Both the position numbers and the translations under genes were made by a program. DNA of 64,000 nt. Origin: Liquidambar formosana. Taxonomy: Eukaryota; Streptophyta; Magnoliopsida; Saxifragales; Altingiaceae. The notes under the pieces are model-generated. The model ran no database searches and was not told the DNA's origin. It was given only the letters and a program-made list of their open reading frames with translations. How positions within the stretch are numbered: the stretch's first letter is position 1; every line of letters begins with the position of its first letter. The stretch spans positions 23,650,375-23,714,374 of the forward strand of contig CM077827.1 of assembly GCA_039720395.1 (NCBI GenBank), written 5' to 3'. Below are positions 53,301-64,000 of the stretch, one piece after another.

Positions 53301-56300
53301 CACAAAAACCTGCACCTTTAGAGGTACTTTAGATTTTCAAATCATCTTGAAAGTGGGGAAAATGGGAACATCAGACTCGTCTTTAAGAACATCCAAGTAA
53401 GATTCACAAGAAAACACACCAGCGAGAGAGGAAGCCATGATCCCTAATAGACTCAAGGGCCTAAGATCAACTCCCTCAAGAAAAGATAACATAGAAGATA
53501 ACTCATCAATCTTTCTATCATTAAGGTTCCTGAAGAATTTGAAATCCCAACTAATAGAGACCGAAAAATGAAGTAATCATGCTTTGAATGGAAGATTTGT
53601 GAGCCCAAGATAAGTTATTCAACCGAGGAAAATAGGCTGACAAAGGACAATCATCCCTCCAAAAATCCTCCCAAATCATTTTCCCACTACCCAGCACCAA
53701 AGAAGTATGAAACGAAACAAACCATGTAAACTAAATCTCCATGGGTTCCGTATAGAAGTCCTAACTCTTCTAAGAGAATCCCAACCATTAACATGCAAAC
53801 CATATTTACTTCTGATAACAGAGTGCCACAAAGACTCCCTTTCAATAGGAAATCTCCATAGCCATTTACCTGTCAATGCAATATTCTTGGCAATAATGTG
53901 TTTTTTTTTTTTTTGATGGGTAAATTTTTGGCAATAATGTTATCTACCACAAGCCCCCCTTTGGACTTAGACCGCGAAATTACCTCCCAATTAACTAAGT
54001 GATCCTTCTTCCCCTTCTTATGACCTTCCCATATAAAATCTCTCATCAATTTTTCAATCCTAAAGAAAGACGTGTAATAAATAGGTAAACTAGCCAAATA
54101 GATCGGACCAGAATGAGTCCACTTCCTTTAGACATCAGAGGTTTTTCCAACCATTCAACCTTTTCCCAATCTTATCAATTCTTGAGCTCCAAAAAAAAAT
54201 CATATCTTGGATCCCCCCTAAAGGCAATCCCAAATATGTCATGGGCCAACTCTCTAAAGAACAACCCAAAACCCCTCATAACCTTTCCAATTTATCTTGG
54301 AGATAGTTAATACGAGCTAAAAAACTCTTACCCATATTCACCTTCAATCTAGAAACCAGCTCAAAAATATGCAAAATATATTTGAAATTCAAAAGATTAT
54401 GTTCATTCCTCGAAAAGAAGACCAAAGTATCATATTCAAACTGCAAATCTAACTGGAAACTCTCCCTCCCAACAATGAACCCCTCAAACAAATTCAATTC
54501 CTTAGCCTTATCTACAAGTCTACTCAGAACGTCTACAACTAAAGTAAATAAGAAAGGAGACAACAGATCTCCCTGCCTCAGACCCCTATAAGGTTGAAAC
54601 ACCTTATTAGGCTTGCCATTCAACACAATAGAAAAATCTTTAGATGACAAACAACCCATAATTCACTTCTTCTACCTACTTCCAAAACCCTTACTTTCCA
54701 AAACATGAAGCACCCTTACACTGATTGGAGTGATAGTAATCACATGCTTTGATATAAGTATGGAAGATTTAATTTATGCTTGATCAAAGATTCAAAATAC
54801 TTTAGACCACTGTGTTTCCTTGGTTCCCGTGTTTGGTTTCCATGGCTACAACATCTAATATGCTTAATGTGAGTTGGTTCTCAAAGCTGTATTCATGTGT
54901 CCATGCGTTGAACATGACATGAAAATCTCATGCACTCTAAATGGACAAGGACACATTTTCTGTGGTACTAGGCAGTAGGCCCATCCATCGTTGCCCTTAT
55001 GTAAGATGATTGTGCGTGGAAACAAGTAGTATGGCTGGCTGACTGCATGGACACAAACTTGTGAGACTAACTGGAGATGACTTTGACACATCGGTGTGCC
55101 TAAACTGAGAAGAGAATGAACATTGACACGTCAAAGACACAACAATATTTGTGTTTGTGTTTAATTGTATTTTTTCTAATAAATATAGTGATGAACATTT
55201 ATCTATTTATTTCTTTGGCTTTATAATTTTTTTCCATCTTAGAAAGTTTAAAATCATTAGCTGAGCCCCACATAGTTGGGATTGAGGCTTTGCTGAGTTG
55301 AGAAACTTTGGAATCAATACTTGATCATTCTACCATTGGGCTGCATGTATTTATTGAGCAAAATTATTATTTTTCTCGTGAAAGGTTCTTCCCTTTGAGT
55401 AGGGTTTAAAATTATTAAATCAATATTTGACCATTCTAGTACTGAGCCACATGCATCTGTAGGTGGGCCAAGTGATTATTTGCTTCCATTATTTAAATTT
55501 ACAGTAGATATGCATACAGCAGTGAGAAGAACTTACAAGGCCCTTGTCCTTTTTAAAACTTCCTTTCAAGTACATTCTCTGTACTGTGCAAATTGAAGAA
55601 CTTTCTTAATAGAGATTTTAGTTTCTTGGAGTTTTAAGATGCATAAAAAATTATGGTTGCAAATAATTTTGTTTTCTGTATGTCTTTCTCTGTCTTTTGC
55701 TTGCCTGGTTCACCTAGTTAAAAGACAGGCAGTTAACTAGTTGCACCTGGGCTTGCATTAGCGTGATGAGGATTATGTTTAGGAGATACCTATTTTTGTC
55801 CCTCTGCTTTCTTTGGGGCTGGGGTGGGGGTTGGGGGTGGTGCTTTATATCAGAGATATATAGTAAGCTGTGCTTGTTTGATACAGATTAACTTGGCTAT
55901 TTGTATTTCCATTTATCTTTATGTTGCCTTCTTTGACACTGATACTCCATATCCTTGTTACATAGTTGAGATAATGGTTAGGATTGATTTTGTGATAACT
56001 TTATGCTTCTTGCATTCACAGACACACAACACCAGTTCAATGCGCGAGAGAGTGATTGGGGTTTCACATCCTTCATGCCTCTTAGTGAACTATATGATCC
56101 TAGTAGAGGGTATCTTGTGAATGATACATGTATAATAGAAGCTGAGGTTGCTGTTCGTAGGGTAGTGGATTACTGGACGTACGACTCAAAAAAGGAGACT
56201 GGTTATGTTGGACTCAAAAACCAAGGAGCAACATGTTATATGAATTCTCTCCTCCAAACTCTATATCATATTCCTTACTTCAGAAAGGTTGGCAACCATG

Positions 56301-58536
56301 CTCCATTTATCCTCCTAGCTCATGATGACTTGTTTTGTTGAAGTTTTTAAGTGTATAGACAATTTCTTAAATTACATATTTCAGGCTGTGTACCATATGC
56401 CCACAACTGAGAATGATTTGCCATCTGGAAGCATCCCTCTGGCTCTGCAGAGTTTATTTTACAAGCTACAGTACAGCGACAGCAGTGTCGCAACGAAAGA
56501 GCTGACCAAATCTTTTGGATGGGACACATATGATTCTTTCATGCAGCATGACGTGCAAGAACTTAATAGGGTTCTGTGTGAAAAGCTGGAAGATAAAATG
56601 AAGGTATTAATGGTAACAATGATATCCTCTCTCATGTTGGTTTCATGTGGAAATTGTTTCAATTTCGGTTGTTATCAAACTGGCACCAGGGAACGGTTGT
56701 GGAGGGCACTATACAGCAGTTATTTGAAGGGCATCATATGAACTATATTGAATGCATCAATGTGGACTACAAATCTACGAGGAAGGAGTCATTTTATGGT
56801 ATTTATTATAATTTTAAAATTGAAATGCTTGATTTAGGGCTTTATGGTTGTGCCTGTCCTTGTATTATACTGAGTTGTATATATGTGTATGGCAGACCTT
56901 CAGCTTGATGTCAAAGGCTGTCGTGACGTTTATGCTTCTTTTGATAAGTATGTAGAAGTTGAACGTCTTGAGGGTGATAACAAATATCATGCGGAACAAT
57001 ATGGCTTGCAGGTTAGTTGCTATGTGTATTTTATGAAAGTGTAGATAACTAACTTATCTTTAACGAGGTTCACGTAAACAATTATGCTGTGGACTGAATT
57101 GAGCAAATCTGGAGCGGCTCATGGTTATTAAGCCCTTACTATGCGTTGCTGTGTTACATTGTTTATATTTAAACCAAACCAAACCAAACCTGCCTTTTCC
57201 CTAAAGGCCTTGTCAAATCTGTTTTGATTGGTGTTTCGGGTTTGTTTTTGGCATAAAATATACCAACCTCAGATCAATCTGTTGACCTGACCTAGTTTGT
57301 AGTGAATGCCATGTATATGCAAGAAGAGAGAAAATTTCTTGTTCTCATAAATATAAATGGTTATTAGGTCATTTATTATTTAACTTTGGATAGCCCAATT
57401 TGCACTCCACTTTTGCTTTTGGCACTCAATACTTATATGAAAGCATGTAAAGTACTCCATAATCTGTTTTGAAGTGTGTAACAAGTAAAACATGGATTGC
57501 AAATAGCATTTAATTTATTTTTGTTTTCTCTTTACCATGAGAGAAGGGCTTCTAAGACATTGGTCACCACTGCTTGATTAAAATGTACTGACTCACTGCC
57601 TATTGTAGAAATCTGAGGTCTCTCTCTCTACATGTCCATTCATCCATCCATTCACTGTAGAATTGGAATTGCCTTAGGCGTTAAACCTTGATGCTGGGTT
57701 GTGCATGAAATTACCGAGAAATTGATATCCGTGGCAGTTTAGCAACAGGCGACATATTGATTTGAACAATTGAAGTCATTTTTCATCAAAAGTTCTGATA
57801 CTCTAGCAATCAATCGGTCTGTCAATCTCTCTAAGATCCAAGAAGTTTAGGTTCCTATGACTCTCCTTTCAATTTCCAAAGAGAGAAAATCTGGCTGGAA
57901 AATTGGCTGGATCACTGGTATGATAGGAACTGCTAGAATAGACCATAAGAGGCTGGAATTTCGGCTTGTAAAAAACTTATGTAGCTGTGTTGTGGTTGTG
58001 CCACTTGTTTCGAGAATAAAACATTTTAGCTGAAACAGGCCAGAATGGAAAGCGGTTGACGTTGCTCTGGCCGCAAGCATTATTTTTCTTTTAGTTGTTT
58101 ATATTCTATAATGTCAGATTGCGATGATTGAAGATTGCTTTCTGTCAATCTTGCTTTATAAGATGATTGTATGACCATTTCAGGATGCTAGGAAGGGAGT
58201 CTTGTTCATTGATTTTCCTCCTGTCCTTCAACTTCAGCTGAAACGGTTTGAATATGATTTTATGCGGGACACCATGGTGAAGGTCAGTAGTCAATTAACA
58301 ATTCCTGCTCTGTAGCAATGTGTCTAATATTTCTTGTGCAAGTTTAGAATGAATTGTTCCATTTTATATTTATGTGCAATGTGTGCAATGTGTAAAATTC
58401 AGGAGTTATGAATCACGACACAGTGCATAATTAATAAAATTGTTTACAATTTTTAAAGTTGGCGCTATTTGCACTCCCCATATTGCCTCTTGCACTCCCT
58501 CCCATCACTTTATATCATATAATGACATTATTACCC

Positions 58537-58575
<39 letters not shown>

Positions 58576-59009
58576 CTTCACTCTTATCCCTCCTTCATTT
58601 GCAACACTCCATCAACAAAAAGAAACCAGGAAAAAAAGAAAGAAAGAAAGAAAAAACAGAATTAAAAAAAAAAAAAACATTGATGTTTGTCTTCTTTGGG
58701 CTATGGTGTCAACAATGGAGGTTTTCTGGCTACTTTTGCCAGAAAAGGTTACTGGAAAACAAACTCAGATCACAAATCTAGGTACAACCCACACCAAGAC
58801 AAGCTGCACAGCAAACAGTCACCTCTTTTGGTTTTTGTTTTGTAGGATGTGATGGTTGGCTTTTTGGTTGTGTGGCTGCCTTCTTTGTTAGGTTTTTTGG
58901 GGTTCTCTAGGTACATGGTGGCCTTGTTTTTTTTTTTTTCCTTATCCTTGTTGGACTTCTCGTCCATTTTCTGTATTCTTTTCTCTTTCTGTACAATTCG
59001 TTTCTTATC

Positions 59010-59040
<31 letters not shown>

Positions 59041-61528
59041 AATAACCCAACTAGCAGCTGAAACCTACACAACAAAGACCAATGACCAAAAAAAGGAAAA
59101 AAAATAAAAAACACAAAGACCACAGATTTAACTCCCATAGAACCAGAGATAAGGGCCCAAACCTACAGATTGGTAGTGACAGTAGCGATTAACGTACCCA
59201 AGATCGCTGCCAAAGCTAGCCGAAGGAAATGCACCACCGCCTTCTGCAACATTGTTGCCACCTGCCATGAACGAACCCAACATGTAGCATCTCCGCTGTC
59301 GAATTTGTAAATTTCCGAGTAGAAAAAAATGGGGATTTTCCACCTGGCGACGTTTTCTTCCTCTTTTTTTTTTTTTTTTTTTTTTTTTCAAGATCAAACA
59401 CCAATTGCATGGCCACCATCCAAACCCTGATCTAGTACCCACTGACCTCATTCAACACTGATCTAATACATCAATCTTTGGCATGGTTTCCTTGGGCAGT
59501 GGCGATGAGGGTTGTGTGAATTTCTCCTCCTTCGTTTAAGTGGCTTTTGTTTTTGTTTTTTTTTTCCAGTTTTAGACCAATTTTCCATGAGAAAGGAAGC
59601 GGTGAGATGAGATGGAGGGTTTGTGGGTTTCTTTTTTCCTTGTTTCATTTTTGTTGATCAAGTGCTGCAGACAGAGGGATGAGGGTGAAGGACGAGAGAA
59701 AAAGAGGGGAAGGGTATCAATGTCATTATATGACCCAAAGTGATGGCAGGGAGTGCAAGAGGCATTCTGGGGAGTGCGAATAGTGCCACCCTTTTTTTAA
59801 TTATATATAAATTCTGTTCTTTTTTTTTGGTAAGTATATAAGTTCTGTTGTTCAATATACCAGCTTCATTTGTGCTTAATATGTGTGATGGAATCATCAT
59901 TGTAATCAAATTATGAACTCCTGAGCTTTGAAAATCTATCCCTGGTAAACTTAAAACTGTTGTTTCATTTCTTTTTCTGAAATCAAAGATACTCTTAAAA
60001 GGGATTTTGAGTGAAAAGTATAATAAAAGGATTTGTTCTTTGTAATGACATATTCAGATTGATGTTGCATCATGCTAAGTTGCTAACAATAACTGTATCT
60101 GTGGCCTTATTGCTAATTTTTTCTGCTTAATCGGGTTAGTCAAAGAAGCATTGGGTGGTGTACTTGTGTATTAATCATCGTATCGAACTACACCTAAATA
60201 AGTGGAGTTAATCATGAATGTTTATTGAAGTTTGAAACTAAAAGGTTTATAGGTTTATGCATAGGCATGCAATGTTTTCCAAACTTTTAAGCATAGTCTT
60301 AAGAATCGTCGATATCGGCGATATATCACAAGCATCGAAACGATATCATGCATCGGTATTATTTTGACAATATATCGTTCGATATATCGACATATTGTCG
60401 ATATATTGACGAATATCGACAATATCGAGATATATCGAGAATATCGAGATTTTCCCACCATTTATCGTCGAAATATTGACGATATATCGATCATATCGAG
60501 GTATATCGACCCATGTGACTAATTGACGAAAATTTGAGTGTGGTGACTGCTGTCCCCTTTTTTCCCACACCTAATGTCCTCTTGTAGTAGTTTTCAAGGC
60601 TATTTTGGCAACTTCTCAAAGCTTCACAAGAACCCAACCCCCTTTCCCCTTTTACCCAGCTCCTTTACTCCTTTAGCACCTTTACAACTATTACCTATTA
60701 GGCTATTACTCTAGTATTATTAATTTATTAGTGTAGACCATGAATTACTTTATAGTATTATTAATTTGTTAGTATTGATATTAATTTATACACATTTGAA
60801 ATTATTAGTATTACCTAAGGTTGGTTTGGCAGTTTCTCTAAGTTTCATGTGGTACTAATGTATGTGTATGTCATTAATTTATTGATGTATTGATTTCTTA
60901 TTGTATAAATGATATATAGTTACAGATTTTAATTTCATGTGACATTTAGATGTTGAATTTGCATAAATTTCTATTATTTATTTCTCATAGCATCACACCT
61001 TTTATACAATACACAACACATTCTTATATTATACACATTTAAATTGCAATATTTTGATTTTAAATTGTATATTAGAGTCTAAATCATCATTTCCCAAAGT
61101 TTCAATAAAAATATCCGTGTTTAACTAATAATATCCACCATATCTCTAAATCAATATCGATATTTTTGATATATCCGTGTTTTTGAACCCTCAATATATC
61201 TATCGATATTGATTTTAAGTCCTTGCTTTTAAGTGCAATTCTGTTTACCGAAAAAGTGAATTTAGCTTGTGGAATTCATAAAAATTTAAAATAGTTTAAA
61301 AGCATCACTATTGTTAAATGGTCACTTAATTCACGTATATATTTGTGTGTGTGTGTGTGTGTGTTTTGAGATAGAGAAAGGGATTTCAAAGAGATAATGG
61401 AAATAAGAATATGGTCGTCTTAGGTAGTGATCAAAGTGGGGAGGATTAGATGGACTTCAGACTAGAGAATGAATGGTGAATTAAGGTGATAAAGGGGGTC
61501 TGTGATGAAAAGTGAGGTGTTGGTAAAG

Positions 61529-61580
<52 letters not shown>

Positions 61581-63124
61581 GTAGGAGAAAAACTTGTATG
61601 TAATGGTGACACCATATCATCCATATCACAAGCCAATAAGAGTGAAGATAAGAGGGAATATCAGATATAACATCAATAGAATATATTAGATCTCCATTTT
61701 TATTGGCTTTTGATATGGAATGAATATATTAGATCTGACATTTCTACTTATCTCCATTTTTATTGGCTTGTGATATAGATGCCATAGCGTCACTGGTACA
61801 TTCAAGTTCTTCTGTAGTTGAAGGTTTTGTTTTGAGAACCAGCCTACCTGTAGGAGTGGGTGGGGAAGGGGTGGGGAAGCTTTATTAGCTGTAGTATAAT
61901 TTTCTACTCCCATCCTCTTTTTTTAAAGGTTACAACCACCCTATCCTATACTATTATGTTTCTTATATATATATATAGACACACACACACACACACACAC
62001 ACAAATGATCAGGTGCAATCGCATGGCTGCCGTGGGTGCTTTGTTTTGTGAAATATCATGGGTGCGTTGTTTTGTGAATTTTGATGTTTATTTTCTCGCT
62101 GAGAGATTCTTCTATTTTTGAGAAAATAAGGGGCATTTCTACCTTCAAGCTCTAGCCTTTTGTTGGTTTTTGTTTGGCAAATTATTGGGCATTTCCACAT
62201 GGTTAACTTTTATTCAGTTAATTCTACATATTGTTGTTTTTAAAAGCATATTTGATTAAAACAACCAATTGGGATTAATTACTTCTTCTTAACCATATTG
62301 TTTGTGGAACCTTTATGTGTTTAACTTTGAATAGAGTGGTAGAAATTTCTTGAGTATGCAACTTTCCTCAATAGATACTGTTTCTTCTCTTAAACATAAA
62401 AGATAAAATTCTTGTTGGTGCTCTCATTGTGTAGATAAATGACCGTTATGAGTTCCCTCTGCAACTTGACCTTGATCGAGAGAATGGCAAATATTTGTCA
62501 CCTGAAGCTAATAGGAATGTTCGCAACCTTTACACTCTTCACAGGTATCGGTAATGTCGGTGTTCTATTGGGAGATTATCACTGATTTTTGATTAGGCAT
62601 TTCACCAGTCTTAACCATATGGTGCTTTCCTTTCCCCTTCCCCTATGGTAATGATAGTTGAAATCTTTGTTATTTGGTTTTGGATGGTTAAGACAAGGAT
62701 ATGCAGCTTCTAATGCGATTGAATCAAATCTAAATCTACTTGTTCATCCTCCATAAAGAATTGTTTTACATATATAAAATGCAGGTTACTTTTTTTCTGA
62801 TTAACGATTAGGGGTATCTTAGGCCTACTCCCACTGTATATAAATGCACATTACTTATTTGATGAACCATTACTGAAGTGCTTTAAATTATTGTTATCCA
62901 TGAAATATTATTTGGCTTCAAGGTTTTTTACCTGGGATTTTCTTTGTTATCAGTCTATTTACTGTATTGGGGCTGCAGAACCTCACGAATGTTCTATACT
63001 TGCTAGTAATTTTACCCATTTATAGTTTTATGTGACAACTGACAAACTGAGGCATTGAATGCGTGCTAATAAATTTTCTGCATTACTTTTGTGGATTGTT
63101 TAGATCGATGATCTATCTTCATTT

Positions 63125-63162
<38 letters not shown>

Positions 63163-63482
63163 CTTTTTCATCACTCTGAAAAGATAGGTCTTGATGTTTT
63201 AGGAAGTTTTACAGTGAAGGTAAAAAATTGAAAGAAATTGATTGTTATGCTTATATGAGTTCCTGAATAATTACCAGCCACAGATGGCATATAAACTTCT
63301 TGATGCTTCATTGATGCCATGAACATGTAGAATTTATACCATTTTTTGCCCGATGCATTCATGCACATACTAAGTTTAGTTTCTTATGCATCTGAGTTTG
63401 TTGGCAGTGTTCTAGTTCACAGTGGCGGGGTGCATGGTGGACATTATTATGCTTTTATAAGGCCGACTCTGTCTGATCAGTG
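50325..63482 (+). CDS. UBP12: UBP12/UBP13-type ubiquitin-specific protease, exons 1-11 (5' partial gene)
   Basis: A cysteine protease that removes ubiquitin from proteins. Arabidopsis UBP12/13 act in the nucleus and cytosol in clock, flowering, hormone and immunity control. Exons: 50325-50354, 50826-50892, 51342-51492, 51590-51747, 56022-56287, 56385-56603, 56690-56798, 56896-57011, 58184-58282, 62435-62544, 63408-63482. All junctions are GT-AG and the joined frame is open for 466 codons plus two bases. The start is MTVMTPAPVD, as in the family. An N-terminal MATH domain covers residues of about 50-180 (FSWRIENFSRLNIKKLYSEI ... YGWSRYAQFSLAVVNQIH). The USP domain follows, with the Cys box GLKNQGATCYMNS (Cys207), RVLCEKLEDKMKGTVVEG, and the His box HSGGVHGGHYYAF (His454). 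The family is about 1,115 residues long, so roughly 58% lies beyond the window. Assignment to UBP12 rather than UBP13 is nominal. Confidence 0.93.
52093..52604 (-). mobile_element. 5'-truncated LINE in intron 4
   Basis: On the minus strand it carries the last part of ORF2 (CYFGCFLGWVIWLERNSSVF) and a 3' tail seen as a T run at 52088-52099. It is flanked by the 10-base direct repeat ATTAATTTTT (52083-52092 and 52605-52614). It was inserted opposite to the gene. Confidence 0.8.
52720..54720 (-). mobile_element. LINE ORF2 remnant in intron 4 (RT to zinc-binding domain)
   Basis: Pieces on the minus strand in order: reverse transcriptase (54659-54276; GLRQGDLLSPFLFTLVVDVL, with the expected F/YADD active site degraded to EYDTLVFF), then 54097-53873 (FFRIEKLMRDFIWEGHKKGK), 53876-53676 (MTGKWLWRFPIERESLWHSV), and 53315-52902 with the zinc-binding motif IMCRREAESIDHLLLHCGVA. 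Stops and frame changes separate them. Both ends are approximate and I find no clear target duplication. Confidence 0.8.
53900..53927 (-). mobile_element. 28-bp micro-insertion: a LINE tail with target duplication
   Basis: Almost only poly(T) plus GATGGGTAAATTT, flanked by the perfect 13-base direct repeat TTGGCAATAATGT (53887-53899, 53928-53940). It reads as an extremely 5'-truncated LINE insertion inside the older LINE. Confidence 0.75.
57012..58183 (+). other. Intron 8 of the UBP12-like gene
   Basis: 1,172 bases, GT to AG. No gene, RNA or recognisable mobile element seen. Confidence 0.8.
58541..58572. repeat. (CT)n microsatellite
   Basis: Inside the left arm of the long-TIR element. Confidence 0.95.
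58846..59036 (+). mobile_element. LINE 3' tail inside the intron 9 DNA element
   Basis: 3'-UTR text TTGGACTTCTCGTCCATTTT (58952-58971) and TTATCAAAA run into poly(A) at 59010-59036. Related text occurs in minus orientation at 52480-52500 and 52770-52790. The 5' edge is approximate. Confidence 0.65.
60290..61240. mobile_element. ATATCGA-rich element, probable non-autonomous hAT-like
   Basis: The left side has AGTCTTAAGAATCGTCGATATC and the right side, as reverse complement, AGGACTTAAAATCAATATC. These look like diverged terminal inverted repeats. Subterminal sequence is packed with GATATATCG/ATATCGAC motifs on the left (60308-60505) and a few on the right (61150-61205). No coding sequence. Edges are uncertain. 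Confidence 0.5.
61531..61578. repeat. (GA)n microsatellite
   Basis: About 24 uninterrupted GA units within intron 9. Confidence 0.95.
61979..62003. repeat. (CA)n microsatellite
   Basis: It follows a short TATATA run in intron 9. Confidence 0.95.
63128..63161. repeat. Poly(T) tract in intron 10
   Basis: About 34 T in the intron between exons 10 and 11. This could be a retroposon tail on the minus strand, but no duplication was found. Confidence 0.85.
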
Positions 63483-64000
63483 GTATGTGTTGTATTCCTA
63501 GACTTGGGCTATTTGTCTTTTCTCACGTGGTGTGTCATGGTGTTGAATGCTCATCATATATTTATTCAACTTTTATATTGTAAAATTTGGCCATATAGTT
63601 CCTTTATTGCTGGATTCTTGTTGTTGATATTGTTGTTTGTGCTTTTCAGTTTGGTTATAGATCCTCTTGCATGTTTGATAGGGTTGCGTGTTTATCTTTT
63701 TTTTTGGGAGTTATATGTCAAAATTTGTAGACAATGGGCCTATTTCCTCGCTTAGTCACTTGTCTGAGCTGAACAAGTTAGATTTGAGTTTTACTGTTTC
63801 TCAACCTATAGGCTCCATTGGTAAAGCATAGTGTATAAGCTGTAGGGTCCATCCAGTGATGGATCCTTTACCCCATTGCACAAGTTCCACCTGACCTTAT
63901 ATAGAGCATACGTCTGCATTTCAGGTTTCCTTTAGGACTTTTAATGTTGAATGATTGGCAGAGGATTGAGAATAATCGGTAATGTGAGTTGTTTTGCTTC
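63483..64000 (+). other. Start of intron 11 of the UBP12-like gene
   Basis: It begins GTATGT after CAGTG. The next expected exon (continuing Trp-Tyr-Lys-Phe) is not found before the window ends. Confidence 0.7.

Larger units (their letters stand above)
51748..56021 (+). other. Intron 4 of the UBP12-like gene, enlarged by LINEs
   Basis: 4,274 bases from GTACC to TTCACAG. It contains two minus-strand LINE fragments and a micro-insertion (separate entries). The remainder (54720-56021) is unremarkable AT-rich intron. CCCCACATAGTTGGGATTGA at 55266-55285 resembles the 3' end of Au-type SINEs but is too short to call. Confidence 0.85.
58457..59790. mobile_element. Non-autonomous DNA element with long inverted repeats in intron 9
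   Basis: The left end (from 58461, GGCGCTATTTGCACTCCCCA) and the reverse complement of the right end (to 59787, GGCACTATTCGCACTCCCCA) match over roughly 80 bases by eye with a few mismatches. Flanks are T/A-rich (TTTTTAA on both sides), so the exact duplication is ambiguous. No transposase. A LINE 3' tail is inserted in it. Confidence 0.75.
58283..62434 (+). other. Intron 9 of the UBP12-like gene, enlarged by transposons
   Basis: 4,152 bases from GTCAGT to GTGTAG. It contains a long-TIR element with a LINE tail inside it (58457-59790), an ATATCGA-rich element (about 60290-61240), (GT)n at 61344-61364, (GA)n at 61531-61578, a duplicated block of about 40 bases at 61690-61780 and (CA)n at 61979-62003. 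Confidence 0.85.

Noticed and set aside
55257..55320. Au-type SINE in intron 4
   Set aside because: Only about 30 bases resemble the Au 3' end. No body, tail or duplication.
60255..60570. Frames rich in RYIS/IYR repeats
   Set aside because: Artefact of the ATATCGA repeat translated in several frames.

Overview
This is a stretch of eudicot nuclear DNA. The evidence is GT-AG introns, L1-type LINE fragments, and giant Ty3/gypsy elements with plant-type pol. A canonical plant gene, the 5' part of a UBP12/UBP13-type MATH-USP deubiquitinase, also starts here. The sequence does not identify the species.

Layout. 1-1277: 3' end of a LINE, inserted in a gypsy LTR whose remainder is 1279-3486. 3487-4305: leader and tRNA-iMet-type primer site of an old minus-strand LTR element. 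Its LTR survives in three pieces (4309-4503, 7371-8957, 46798-47034), split by a solo LTR (4504-7365) and by a giant nested pair. The outer giant, E1, spans 8958-46792 on the + strand, has a GCTGT target duplication and is about 21.0 kb without its insert. The inner giant, E2, spans 18011-34798 on the - strand, has a GGAAG target duplication, is 16.8 kb long, and sits inside the E1 pol gene. 47340-49476 holds a SINE-like retroposon and a non-autonomous TIR transposon. 50325-63482 holds exons 1-11 of the UBP12-like gene, with LINE and TIR insertions in introns 4 and 9. The gene runs off the right edge.

E1 and E2 belong to the Tat/Ogre-like branch. Gag has CHHC knuckles, protease has a DNG active site, E1 has a G-patch, and pol has RT, RNase H, a second archaeal-type RNase H and integrase. 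Both carry antisense genes downstream of pol. Gene A is an intact 429-codon ORF in E2 and a broken copy in E1. Gene B occurs only in E1. It is a plant-mobile-domain gene with seven exons and six GT-AG introns, every junction in phase 0, and an open frame of 568 codons.

The most unusual observations are regulatory and structural. (1) A GC-rich double palindrome (CCTCGGGTGACC ... GGTCACCCGAGG) occurs in several LTRs upstream of TATA and also upstream of all three antisense genes. (2) A block containing ACGTAG/TACGTAGGC is shared by the LTRs and the pol 3' flank. (3) The 3' untranslated regions are arrays of short hairpins whose stems change together while the loops stay constant. (4) The E2 LTR has had its U3 core replaced. 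By-eye LTR mismatch counts (about 25 for E1, about 12 for E2) agree with the nesting order.
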